Shown one piece after another: positions 17,454 to 25,942 of a DNA stretch of 64,000 bases (its first letter is position 1; the number at the start of each line of letters is the position of its first letter). A program made the position numbers and the translations under genes. The notes under the pieces were generated by a model, which did not search any database, was not told the origin of the DNA, and saw nothing but the letters and a program-made list of their open reading frames with translations. Source of the DNA: Mesorhizobium ventifaucium (lineage in GTDB: Bacteria; Pseudomonadota; Alphaproteobacteria; Rhizobiales; Rhizobiaceae); the NCBI RefSeq assembly GCF_935822925.1, contig NZ_CAKXZS010000004.1, forward strand, positions 62,001 through 126,000, given 5' to 3'.

Positions 17454-20400
17454 GTGACATCCCAGATGAAGAGATTTCCCATTGTGGGCGTCGGCGCGTC
17501 AGCCGGCGGCATTCCCGCAATGGAGGGTCTGTTCAAAGGCATCACCGGCCGGCCCGGCATGGCATTCGTCATCGTCACTCATCTCAGTCCCGGGCGCGAA
17601 AGCCTGCTTCATGAGGTCGTCGGACGTTACACGCAACTACCGGTTGTCGTCGTCGAGGACGGCACCACTGTCCTGTCCGACCACGTCTATGTGATGCCGC
17701 AAAACGTCGTTCTCACGATTGAGGGGGGAGTGCTGCACCTGCGGCAATCCAACGTGCTCAGCCGCGAGCGTAAGCCGATCGATATCTTCTTTAGCGCGTT
17801 GGCCGAGGATCAGGGCGAATATGCCGTTGGCATCATTTTGTCGGGCGGCGATTCCGACGGCACGCTTGGCGCGAAGGCGATCAAGGAGCGTGGCGGACTT
17901 ACGGTCGCCCAGGCTCCCGACGGCTACGGTCCGCGCAATCCGGACATGCCGAAAAGTGCGATCTCCAGCGGGCTGATCGATATTGCGGCGCCCGCGCAGG
18001 ACATCGGTGCGAAGCTCGAGGGGTTCGCCCGCAGCTTCGATATGCTGAACGGCGTTGCCGGAGACGGCGAGCACGAGACGGCAGAACTGGGTCGGCTCCG
18101 CGACGAGATCTACGGCATTCTGCAGGGCCAATCCGGCCACGATTTCTCCGGCTACAAGACCAAGACATTCCTGCGGCGTATAAAGCGGCGCATGCAGATC
18201 GCGCAGCTTCATTCGATTGCAGCCTATGTCGAGTGGCTGAAGAAAGACCCTCGCGAGGTGATGGACCTCTTCCGCGATCTGCTGATCAACGTCACTAATT
18301 TCTTCCGTGATCCCGATGCGTTCAAGCTGCTCGAGGACAAGATCATACCACAGCTGTTCCAGGGCAAGACCGCCAGCGACGCCGTCAGGATCTGGGTGCC
18401 TGGCTGCGCCACCGGCGAGGAGGTGTTCTCCATCGGCATGCTGTTGCGCGAACACATGGAGATGCTTTCGGTTGTGCCACGCGTCCAGATATTTGCGACT
18501 GATATCGATGACCCTGCACTTGCGGTGGCGCGCGCGGCGCGTTACCCGGCGGCATTGCTGCAGGGGGTTTCGCCCGAACGCAAGCAGCGTTTTTTTAGCA
18601 GCGACGGCGAGAGCTACGTGCTTGCCAACGAGGTCCGGGAGCTGTGCGTCTTTTCCCCTCACAGCGTCGTCCGCGACCCGCCGTTTTCACGCATGGACAT
18701 GGTTTCATGCCGCAACCTGCTGATCTATTTCGGCTCGAACATCCAGAACCGGGTCATTCCGATCTTCCATTACGCGCTGAAGCCGGGCGGTTATCTTTTC
18801 CTCGGCACGTCCGAAAGCGTCGGCAAGCACGACGACCTCTTCGCCACTGTCGACAAGAAGCAGCGCATTTTTCAAGCGCGCGAACATGCCTCGCCACACA
18901 TTAGACTGCCGATGCTGATCGGCGATGGCCATTCGGGTGCCTTCCTGCCCGAAGGCACGGGGCCGAAGAAGGCAACCGCCAGCTACCCGCTTCGGCAGGC
19001 GGTCGAGGCACAAGTTCTGGAGCGTTTCGCGCCGCCGCATGTTGTGGTGAATGGCGATGGTGACGTCGTCTACTATTCGGCGCGGACCGGCAGATATCTC
19101 GAAGCGCCGCAAGGCATTCCGAGTCGACAGGTGCTGACTTTGGCCCGCTCCGGGCTAAGGCTCGACCTGCGCGCGGGGTTGCGGGAAGCCACCACGACGC
19201 GCCGCAGCATCGTGCGGGAAAATGTCGTCGTCGATGAGGACGACGAACAGGCGCAGTCGATCAAACTCATTGTCGAGCCCTTGGCTGAACGCGGCAAGGG
19301 CGAACAACTTTACCTTGTCCTGTTCGAACCATCGGGGCCGGTGCAGCCGCGGTCGGATGTGAGGGGCGAAAACCGTGATGGCGAAGGCGCTGCTGATCTC
19401 GAGCGGGAACTGCGCGAAACCCGGGAGCGACTGCAGTCGACGATCGAGGAGTACGAAACGGCGCTGGAAGAGCTGAAATCGTCGAACGAGGAACTCGTCT
19501 CCGTCAACGAGGAGGCGCAGTCGACCAATGAGGAGCTTGAGGCCTCGAAGGAGGAGATGCAGTCGCTCAACGAGGAGCTCAACACGATCAATTCGGAGCT
19601 GACCAGCAAGATAGAAGAGCTCGACCGCGCCAACAGCGATTTGCGCAATCTGTTCGAAAGCACGCAGATCGCAACCATTTTTCTCGACCGCAATCTGGTG
19701 GTGCGGACCTTTACTCCGGCGGCCTCGTCTTTCTTCAGCCTGCGTCCCTCCGACGTCGGCCGGCCGCTGACCGAGCTTTCGAGCCAGCTCGACTATCCCG
19801 AGCTGAAACAGCATATCGATGCCGTCTTCGAAACCGGAGAGACCCTTAACCATCATCTGGCGCGCGACGACCGGGGCCGGTTTTATATGGTTCGCATCAA
19901 TCCGTATCGCGACAAGGACAGCAGGATCCAGGGCGTCGTGGTCACGCTGGTCGACGTCACCACCTTGGCCGAGACGGAACAGCAAAACCGGGTGCTCATT
20001 TCGGAGCTGAACCACCGCGTCAAGAACATGCTGGCGGTGGTCGCCAGCATCGCCAACCGCACCCGTGAAAGTTCGGAATCGAAGGAAGAGTTCGCCGAAG
20101 CGCTGATTGGTCGCCTACACGCCATGTCGCGGGCTTACGGTCTGCTGTCGAAGGAACGCTGGAAAGAAGCTTCCATCAACGAACTTCTGCATCAGGAGCT
20201 CGAGCCTTTCAACATTGACCGGTTCGAACTTGACGGCGCTGAAGTGAAGCTTAGCCCGCAACAGGGCCTTTCCCTTAGCATGGCCATTCATGAACTGGCG
20301 ACCAACGCCGCCAAATATGGCGCGCTGTCGAAGCCCGAGGGCAGGGTCGCTCTGAAATGGTCTGGCGAGGGCAATGTTTTCACGCTCGCCTGGCGCGAGA

Positions 20401-20564
20401 GGCACGGGCCGCCGGTCAGAAAGCCGCAAGTTAGCGGCTTCGGACTTTCCCTGCTGCAGGGTGAGATCGGCTACCGGCTTGGCGGAAACGTCGAGACCAC
20501 GTTCAATCGTGACGGTCTTGAGGTCCAGATCACATTCCCGATGATGCGCAAGGAGACGCCGTGA
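17454..20564 (+). CDS. CheB-CheR-PAS-HWE histidine kinase fusion
   Basis: 1036 aa from a GTG at 17454 behind AGGGG; an ATG four codons later is possible and the frame extends upstream into the divergent genes. Domain order: CheB methylesterase (about 5-185; VGASAGG Ser, VTHLSPG His, SGGDSDGT Asp, so the triad is present), CheR methyltransferase (about 230-480; WVPGCATGEE SAM site, NLLIYF), a long Glu-rich coiled coil (about 645-730), PAS (about 730-845), and an HWE-family kinase (from about 848; H-box ELNHRVKN with His near 854, HELATNAAKYG N-box, WRE near the end). There is no receptor or membrane segment. HWE kinases feed the general stress response in alphaproteobacteria, and the neighbours fit that role. 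The response regulator downstream overlaps it by 4 bp. Confidence 0.88.
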   Translation: MTSQMKRFPIVGVGASAGGIPAMEGLFKGITGRPGMAFVIVTHLSPGRESLLHEVVGRYTQLPVVVVEDGTTVLSDHVYVMPQNVVLTIEGGVLHLRQSNVLSRERKPIDIFFSALAEDQGEYAVGIILSGGDSDGTLGAKAIKERGGLTVAQAPDGYGPRNPDMPKSAISSGLIDIAAPAQDIGAKLEGFARSFDMLNGVAGDGEHETAELGRLRDEIYGILQGQSGHDFSGYKTKTFLRRIKRRMQIAQLHSIAAYVEWLKKDPREVMDLFRDLLINVTNFFRDPDAFKLLEDKIIPQLFQGKTASDAVRIWVPGCATGEEVFSIGMLLREHMEMLSVVPRVQIFATDIDDPALAVARAARYPAALLQGVSPERKQRFFSSDGESYVLANEVRELCVFSPHSVVRDPPFSRMDMVSCRNLLIYFGSNIQNRVIPIFHYALKPGGYLFLGTSESVGKHDDLFATVDKKQRIFQAREHASPHIRLPMLIGDGHSGAFLPEGTGPKKATASYPLRQAVEAQVLERFAPPHVVVNGDGDVVYYSARTGRYLEAPQGIPSRQVLTLARSGLRLDLRAGLREATTTRRSIVRENVVVDEDDEQAQSIKLIVEPLAERGKGEQLYLVLFEPSGPVQPRSDVRGENRDGEGAADLERELRETRERLQSTIEEYETALEELKSSNEELVSVNEEAQSTNEELEASKEEMQSLNEELNTINSELTSKIEELDRANSDLRNLFESTQIATIFLDRNLVVRTFTPAASSFFSLRPSDVGRPLTELSSQLDYPELKQHIDAVFETGETLNHHLARDDRGRFYMVRINPYRDKDSRIQGVVVTLVDVTTLAETEQQNRVLISELNHRVKNMLAVVASIANRTRESSESKEEFAEALIGRLHAMSRAYGLLSKERWKEASINELLHQELEPFNIDRFELDGAEVKLSPQQGLSLSMAIHELATNAAKYGALSKPEGRVALKWSGEGNVFTLAWRERHGPPVRKPQVSGFGLSLLQGEIGYRLGGNVETTFNRDGLEVQITFPMMRKETP

Positions 20565-20920
20565 CCGACCCGCTGCGCATTCTGGTGGTCGAGGATGAAT
20601 GGCTCATCGCCGAGGACATCGCTGCTTGCCTGCGCGCTTCGGGACATGAGGTAATCGGCCCGGCCCCTTCGGTGGCGGTGGCCCTTCGCCTCATCGGCGA
20701 AAATCCTGTCGACGTGGCGCTGCTGGATGTTCAACTGTATGGCGAAACGAGCCTGGCGATCGCAGAAGAATTGCAAGCCCGGCGCATTCCGTTCGCGTGT
20801 CTGTCCGGATTTGGGCCGCGCGATGTTCCATCCGCGCTCGCCAACTCTAGATTTGTTCGCAAGCCGGCAGATCAGGCGGCCATTCTGAGTGCCTTGGCTG
20901 AATTGGTCCCGACGTCCTAG
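20561..20920 (+). CDS. Single-domain response regulator
   Basis: 119 aa, GTG at 20561 overlapping the kinase stop by 4 bp (GTGA). It is a bare receiver: VVEDEWLIAEDI at the start, phosphoacceptor Asp in VALLDVQLYG near residue 55, Ser of LSGFG and Lys of RKPAD in the right places. No output domain follows. Single-domain receivers beside HWE kinases act as phosphate sinks or go-betweens in the general stress response (for example SdrG-type), which is the likely role. Its receiver resembles the one in the gene at 16528-17124 in its opening and Asp region. Confidence 0.88.
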   Translation: MTDPLRILVVEDEWLIAEDIAACLRASGHEVIGPAPSVAVALRLIGENPVDVALLDVQLYGETSLAIAEELQARRIPFACLSGFGPRDVPSALANSRFVRKPADQAAILSALAELVPTS

Positions 20921-20950
20921 CTTGTTTTCGGCAGCCGCTGCCATCGCCCT

Positions 20951-21190
20951 TCAGTCCAGCGGCTTATCGGTCGGCCGTGGCGTCGTGCCTTGCTGGCGCG
21001 GCCGACCGGCATTGCGGTTCGCCACCGGATTGTCCAGCGGAGCGGTCGAGGGCTTCGATGTACCCGCGGTTTTCGGCGTCGGCGGTCTCGCTCCGGCATC
21101 CGTATCGTTGGCGTCCCGCCTTGGACGTCGCAGGCCGTCGGCATTTGCCTGCCGGACTGCCGGCTTCGATGTGGTGTTCTTGTTGGCCAT
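20951..21190 (-). CDS. Small hydrophilic protein of unknown function
   Basis: 79 aa, ATG at 21190 with a strong AGGAG site 5-6 bases upstream. Composition is dominated by Ala, Pro, Thr, Asn, Arg and Asp, so it is probably disordered, with several RPR and KP motifs. No homologue recognised. An EcfG-like promoter lies at 21260-21284, and it is divergent from the small membrane protein at 21351. It ends 30 bp from the response regulator's stop, tail to tail. Confidence 0.65.
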   Translation of the reverse strand: MANKNTTSKPAVRQANADGLRRPRRDANDTDAGARPPTPKTAGTSKPSTAPLDNPVANRNAGRPRQQGTTPRPTDKPLD

Positions 21191-21259
21191 GGTGTCTCCT
21201 TCCTGCTGCGACGGATAGAACGGATGGCTTCGTTCACCGCTCACAGCGTGTACGTGTCA

Positions 21260-21284
21260 AACCGCCGGCACGGTGCGAAGTTCC
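21260..21284 (-). promoter_or_regulatory. EcfG-type promoter for the 79-aa protein
   Basis: Minus strand GGAACT (21284-21279), 16 bases, GTT (21262-21260). The leader to the ATG at 21190 would be about 60 bases. It stands back to back with the site at 21303-21327. Confidence 0.6.
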
Positions 21285-21302
21285 ACGACCTGACGCTGGA
21301 TG

Positions 21303-21327
21303 GGAACCATTTTCGATACTGGCTGTT
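21303..21327 (+). promoter_or_regulatory. EcfG-type promoter for the small membrane protein
   Basis: Plus strand GGAACC (21303-21308), 16 bases, GTT (21325-21327). This is the one site with the full GGAACC form of the -35 element. Start expected near 21335, about 16 bases before the ATG at 21351. Confidence 0.68.
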
Positions 21328-21350
21328 CGGCTCGCAGGAAGGAGCCGGAC

Positions 21351-21569
21351 ATGGAGCGACGTAACGCTATACTTTCGCTGGTGATAGCAGCGATCATTAT
21401 CGTCGGCTTTCTCATTGGCTTTTTGTATGCCGATATGGGCTGGCGCAACTCGCCACTCGAAAGAGCCCCTGAGCAAAACCAGGGTGGGAACGCCCCGGCC
21501 GACACCTCGCCTGCCGCGGGCATCGAAAAGAACCCCAAAGAGAATACCGAGATGCCGGATCAGCAATAA
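21351..21569 (+). CDS. Small single-pass membrane protein
   Basis: 72 aa, ATG at 21351 behind AGGAAGGAG. A basic start (MERR) leads into one strong membrane helix, residues 6-27 (isoleucine, valine, leucine and phenylalanine rich), followed by a polar, proline- and glutamate-rich tail, predicted periplasmic. No family is recognised. The EcfG-like promoter just upstream makes it a candidate stress-induced envelope protein, like many small membrane proteins in rhizobial general-stress regulons. Confidence 0.75.
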   Translation: MERRNAILSLVIAAIIIVGFLIGFLYADMGWRNSPLERAPEQNQGGNAPADTSPAAGIEKNPKENTEMPDQQ

Positions 21570-21698
21570 CCGCGATCCTTCGGGCAGGAATGGAGGCCGG
21601 GGCAGAGATACAAACCGGGGGAGCGCATTGCGACGAGCTGGATGGCCTTGCGCGACGCCGGGACCAACGGCTGTTTCGGTATTCTGGTGATGTCGGAC

Positions 21699-22010
21699 TT
21701 ACGGTGGCTGTTGGCTCCTGGCTGCCAACGCAGCGGCCTCTTCCTCCGTCGTTGAAATCCCTCCTGCTGACGCAAGCGATTTCTGGCATTTGCGTAGGGG
21801 AAGCACGGCGTGCTCAGTCTCCGGAGACGATAGCCGGCCGATCCTGCTGCTTCTTGCAAACGCATCTTGATTGGCCCTTGCTGCGAGCCACTCCGCCCGC
21901 TCCCGCGGCAAGCCGATAAGGCAAATACCGGCGAAGTACGCCGGCACATCCACGGTCGTATCGAACACGGCCCATGTGTTGGTCGGTTCCTGAACGGGCA
22001 AAAACCTCAT
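21699..22010 (-). CDS. Hypothetical protein
   Basis: 103 aa, ATG at 22010 with AGGAG at -9. The first half reads as a compact domain (WAVFDTTVDVPAYFAGICL, then an amphipathic GLPRERAEWLAARAN helix), while the second half is low in structure, with Ser- and Ala-rich stretches. I do not recognise a family. A tract of TATA-like sequence stands just before the ribosome binding site. The complementary strand also has an open frame, but without a ribosome binding site or domain-like composition. Confidence 0.5.
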   Translation of the reverse strand: MRFLPVQEPTNTWAVFDTTVDVPAYFAGICLIGLPRERAEWLAARANQDAFARSSRIGRLSSPETEHAVLPLRKCQKSLASAGGISTTEEEAAALAARSQQPP

Positions 22011-22235
22011 AACAGCTCCTGCTAATATATAGCACGAACTTACGGACGGAGCATTGTTCAGGCATCAACCAAACGAGGGAGAGTGTTTTCGTTTTGCCAC
22101 GCTGCGGCGCGCTGAGCCTCGCGAATTGATCTACAGCTTCTGCATCGCGGCTGCGACGTGGCCGAAACAGGGAGGCAGATATCGACGAGCGAACGCATCC
22201 AGAGCCCGCCAGGCGGCGGCGCTTTTGCGTGTCAG

Positions 22236-22472
22236 CTATCCGCCTTCACTGCCCCGTCTCGCGGGCCTCGGCGTACCACTCAAGGAACTGTCCTTGGGAG
22301 CGCTGCTCGGGATCAGGAATCCACCTTTTAGCAACTCCAAGGCGTCGAGTGCCTCCTCATCCAGCAAATTTGTCAGAGCCACCCCGTCTGCGAAGACAAC
22401 CCTATTGTCGTCTATGTCATAGACCTCCCAAAGCCCTTCCTTGATCCGTCGAATGGCGTGCCGATGCTCCAT
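22236..22472 (-). CDS. Hypothetical protein
   Basis: 78 aa, ATG at 22472. The first 50 residues look like a small folded domain (IKEGLWEVYDIDDNRVVF, then a helix with LDEEALDALELL), with an unstructured Ser/Pro/Arg-rich end. No convincing ribosome binding site is seen, so the exact start is uncertain. Not recognised as any family. The bases between 22011 and 22235 hold no other convincing gene. Confidence 0.45.
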   Translation of the reverse strand: MEHRHAIRRIKEGLWEVYDIDDNRVVFADGVALTNLLDEEALDALELLKGGFLIPSSAPKDSSLSGTPRPARRGSEGG

Positions 22473-22841
22473 AAGCAGACGCTAATTGAGTCGCGGAAAT
22501 GGTGGCTAGAGAAAATCCGGGGAGACCGACATTAGCAGTGGAAAACCTCAGGCGCCCTGACGCGTGATGCGTGTGCGCAAGTCAAGGGTATGCCGGCCGC
22601 GCGTGGCCCGAGGGGACTGTGTCGACCACGGGCAAATAGCCAAGTTGAGAAACCGTTTGACGATCATTGCGGACACTCGGCCTCTGATGTAATTTAGGAT
22701 TTGATCAAGTGAGGAATATATCGCTGTCGCGACGGCTTTTCTCTCTTTTCTGTCTCGGCAGATAGCATGCTCTCTAACGGTCCTCGGCACTGCAAGCTGT
22801 GTTCTTGTGGTCGCCAGGTAACAGCGGTTAAGGGATTTGCC

Positions 22842-25394
22842 ATGCGCCGACGTTGCGGATTTGTTGCGGCCTTGATGCTCGCAAGCGTCACGACTTTCGA
22901 CGCTTCTGCAGTCGAACGAAGGGTCGCCTTTGTTATCGGCAACTCCGATTACCAGGAAATCTCGGCCCTCAAGAACCCGGCCAAAGATGTGGTGGACGTG
23001 TCCAACACGTTTCGAGCGGCTGGCTTTGATGTTTTCGTCGCGAGCAATCTTACAAAGCTGCAATTTGAAGATCAGTTCCGCAACTATCTTGCCGCCGTGG
23101 ACGGCTCGGATGTAGCTGTCGTCTACTATTCCGGTCACGGCTTTCAGATCGGCGGCGAAAATTTCCTGATCCCTGTCGATGCCTCGTTGAAAGATGCGGC
23201 GGACGTCGAGGTTCAGGCAATCAAGCTGAACGACGTGCTGCAGCAGATGCGTTCGAAATCGAAGATCCAGGTGATCATCCTCGATGCCTGCCGCAACAAT
23301 CCATTCCCTCGCAAGGACTATTGGCTCAGGGACCAGCTTCTTACCGCCAGCGGCACCGGCCTTGCGCAAGTAAGAAGCTCACTGAATACACTGATTGCTT
23401 TCGCCACCGAACCCGGCGCGGTCGCCTATGACGGCGCCGGCGACCTCAGTCCATTTTCGCTGGCGTTTTCTCGTCGCGCGCTCGCCCCGAACCAGGAGAT
23501 CCGCACGGTCATGTCGGCCGTCCGCCGGGATGTGGTTGAGGCTACCAAGGGCTTGCAGGTTCCCTGGGAGAACTCTTCGCTGATCGACGAAGTCGTTCTG
23601 ATGCGTCGCACCAGCCGCCCATCGCTGCCGCCGGTATTGGAGAAGGTCGTGCTGTCCGGGGCGGGCCCCGTCGATCTGGACCTGCCGCAACCGGTCGAGG
23701 TCGACGGCGGGACAATAACCGTCAGCATCGATCGACCGCCCGCCTTGGGACGCCTGATGCTGGACGGCAAGGTCGTCGAGGCGGGAGAACTGATCCAGGG
23801 CAAGGATCTGCCGCGTTTGCAGTTGGATATCCCCAAGGGAACTGGCGAGCCGGAAGAGATGGATATGCTGGTCTACGCCGCACGCGACAATTGGGGCGGC
23901 GAAGCCAAGGGCATGCTGGTGTTCCGGGTCAAGAGCGGCGAAGGAGCCCAGGGCGAACAGGTGATGGCCGCGCTCGAAGCCGAGCAGAAGCAGCAGGTGC
24001 TGCAGCGCGGCATTCATGTCACCGGTGCGGCCGAGGCGATCGAGAACCGGGAGGTCGACGTTCCGGTCGGCGTCGGCGCCGTTGCTCTGAACCTGGATGT
24101 CCCGACAGACGATGCGGCGGTCAGCCTGAAAGTCACAAACTATCCGGCAACGGGAACACTCTCGCTGCCGGATCGGACCCTGTCGCCCGAATCGAGCTTG
24201 ACGGTCGGTGAAGTCGAGGGACTGCGCTATGAACCCCAGATCGGAGCCAGCGCACCGGTCGAGATCGCCTTCGAAATTCGGGCGGACAGCGCAGTATCCA
24301 AACCCGCCAAAATGAAACTGTCGCCGAGCGTCGATCCGTGCGACTTGGCTGCCGGCGAACCTCTCGACCTTCAAGGCGTGGTCCCCGGCCTGCTGCCAAA
24401 TGAAATCGGCGCCGACGCGGTGAAGCTGTGCGAGGCCGCGGTGAAGGCGTATCCCGATGTCGCCCGCTTCCGCTATGAGCTGGGACGCGCGCTGCTTGCA
24501 GCCGGCAAGGTCGACCAGGCCAGGAAAGCCATCCAGCAGGCCGCCGACAGGGGGCACGTGCGCGCGGTATTCGAGCTCGGCTATTTCGCCTCATCCGGGA
24601 TAGGGATGGCCGTCGATCCCACAAAGGCAAACGACTTCTACGCAGTGGCCTCCGACAAGGGAGACCCCTATGGCATGACGGCATGGGGTCGTGCCTTGTT
24701 CCATGGTCTCGGCGTCGAGCGCGACACCGGCAAGGGGCTGGATCTGCTACTCAAGGCGGCATCGATGGGGCACACCTATGCCATGAACGATCTCGGCGCG
24801 ATCTTCACCGAGGGTCGCAACGGCGTGCCCGCCGATCAGGCCCGTGCCGTTGCCTTCCTCAAGGCCGGCGTCCAGCGCCAGGACATGTATTCGATGAACC
24901 TGCTCGGTCGCAACTACATCAGCGGCAGGGGCGTCGAAAAGGATCCGAAGGCTGCGCTGGAGCTTTTCCAGAAGGCCATCGACCTCGGCCAGCCCTATGC
25001 GCCGGGCAGTCTTGCGCGCATGTACCGTGATGGCGTTGGCGTGGAGCAGAACCTTGATGAAGCCCAACGTCTGTTCGAACTGGCAACCTCGCGCGGTGAC
25101 CAGTCCGGCGCCTATGATCGCGCGGCTCTCGAGATGCAGAAGGGCGATCAGGCCGACCAGGCCGTCGCCGTGCGTTTCCTGGCATTCACAGTTGCGCTCG
25201 ATCTTCGCAACGAGTTGCCGGACGCCCGGGCGACGTTGGCGAAATTCGGGGCCAAGGCGAAAGCGGCGGCGTTGAAGCAACTGCGTGGGGAACTCAAGTC
25301 GAAGATTCCGTTGAGCGGTTCTGTCGACAAGCAACTGGTGAAGGTGGCCAGGGCGGTCTGGGAACAAGCCAATCCGCGTCGGGATTTGTTCTGA
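22842..25394 (+). CDS. Secreted caspase-like peptidase with Sel1 repeats
   Basis: 850 aa from an ATG at 22842 behind AAGGGA. A signal peptide covers residues 1-23 (basic start, hydrophobic core, ASA end). Residues about 25-260 are a caspase (C14) p20-like domain with the His of YYSGHGFQIGG and the Cys of ILDACRNNPF, the full catalytic dyad. The middle (about 270-510) is a beta-rich region with repeated short motifs, and the C-terminal 300 residues contain several Sel1-type repeats (for example GNYISGRGVEKDPKAAL-like units) used for protein contacts. Such proteases are periplasmic and their substrates unknown. The lipoprotein gene follows after 14 bp. Confidence 0.85.
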   Translation: MRRRCGFVAALMLASVTTFDASAVERRVAFVIGNSDYQEISALKNPAKDVVDVSNTFRAAGFDVFVASNLTKLQFEDQFRNYLAAVDGSDVAVVYYSGHGFQIGGENFLIPVDASLKDAADVEVQAIKLNDVLQQMRSKSKIQVIILDACRNNPFPRKDYWLRDQLLTASGTGLAQVRSSLNTLIAFATEPGAVAYDGAGDLSPFSLAFSRRALAPNQEIRTVMSAVRRDVVEATKGLQVPWENSSLIDEVVLMRRTSRPSLPPVLEKVVLSGAGPVDLDLPQPVEVDGGTITVSIDRPPALGRLMLDGKVVEAGELIQGKDLPRLQLDIPKGTGEPEEMDMLVYAARDNWGGEAKGMLVFRVKSGEGAQGEQVMAALEAEQKQQVLQRGIHVTGAAEAIENREVDVPVGVGAVALNLDVPTDDAAVSLKVTNYPATGTLSLPDRTLSPESSLTVGEVEGLRYEPQIGASAPVEIAFEIRADSAVSKPAKMKLSPSVDPCDLAAGEPLDLQGVVPGLLPNEIGADAVKLCEAAVKAYPDVARFRYELGRALLAAGKVDQARKAIQQAADRGHVRAVFELGYFASSGIGMAVDPTKANDFYAVASDKGDPYGMTAWGRALFHGLGVERDTGKGLDLLLKAASMGHTYAMNDLGAIFTEGRNGVPADQARAVAFLKAGVQRQDMYSMNLLGRNYISGRGVEKDPKAALELFQKAIDLGQPYAPGSLARMYRDGVGVEQNLDEAQRLFELATSRGDQSGAYDRAALEMQKGDQADQAVAVRFLAFTVALDLRNELPDARATLAKFGAKAKAAALKQLRGELKSKIPLSGSVDKQLVKVARAVWEQANPRRDLF

Positions 25395-25408
25395 TCAACA
25401 AGGAGGCA

Positions 25409-25705
25409 ATGGTGGGCAGAAATCGGAAGCAGGCAACAATCGGGATAACTCTGTCCATCGCCTTGGCGGGGGTCATGGGCTGCACATCCTGGCCACCCCT
25501 TCAACCGACGCCGCTGGTGGCGACGCCCACGCCGGCGCCGAAGGTCGTTCGCAGAGCCGCGGCGCCGAAGGTCGTCAATCGCGCTCCCAAACCGGTGGCC
25601 GCCAAGAAAGTGGTGACGGTTGCGGACGAGCCCCGGCCACCTGTCATCGCTCCCCTGGGTGGCAGTGGCGGTGGCAGCGGCGGTGGCGGGGGAGGCGGCT
25701 GGTGA
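25409..25705 (+). CDS. Small proline/alanine-rich lipoprotein-like protein
   Basis: 98 aa, ATG at 25409 close behind AGGAGG; the GTG one codon on would give better spacing. Residues 9-25 are hydrophobic and end in VMGC, an imperfect lipobox with the Cys near residue 25. The rest is Ala/Pro/Val/Lys rich with a repeated APKVV element and a glycine-rich end (GGSGGGSGGGGGGG). Just 14 bp after the caspase-like gene, so probably cotranscribed; a tethered partner or periplasmic linker is possible. No function assigned. Confidence 0.65.
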   Translation: MVGRNRKQATIGITLSIALAGVMGCTSWPPLQPTPLVATPTPAPKVVRRAAAPKVVNRAPKPVAAKKVVTVADEPRPPVIAPLGGSGGGSGGGGGGGW

Positions 25706-25942
25706 CAAGCGCCAGTCGACCGTATGTCGGCCCACCGTTGAGCTGACCTCAGCATCCTTCTCAAAATCGCGCTAGAGCGGAGTTTTACGCTTTCGTGACG
25801 ATTGGGGCCACTGCGTTCGGTGCAGGCGGTGCCTACACGCGACACATACGATGGCTGCGAGTAAGACGGTGACTCCCGAATTCTCTGTTCGGAAAGGCTC
25901 ATGGTCTAGGTTGAGGCCTGTCCGATCCTTTCATACTTGCCC

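Noticed and set aside
21980..22070. TGAAC...GTT as an eighth EcfG site before the 103-aa protein
   Set aside because: The first G of GGAAC is missing and the spacer is one base short.
22548..23369. 273-codon minus-strand frame over the start of the caspase-like gene
   Set aside because: The plus strand has a signal peptide and catalytic dyad; this frame has neither motif nor start signal.
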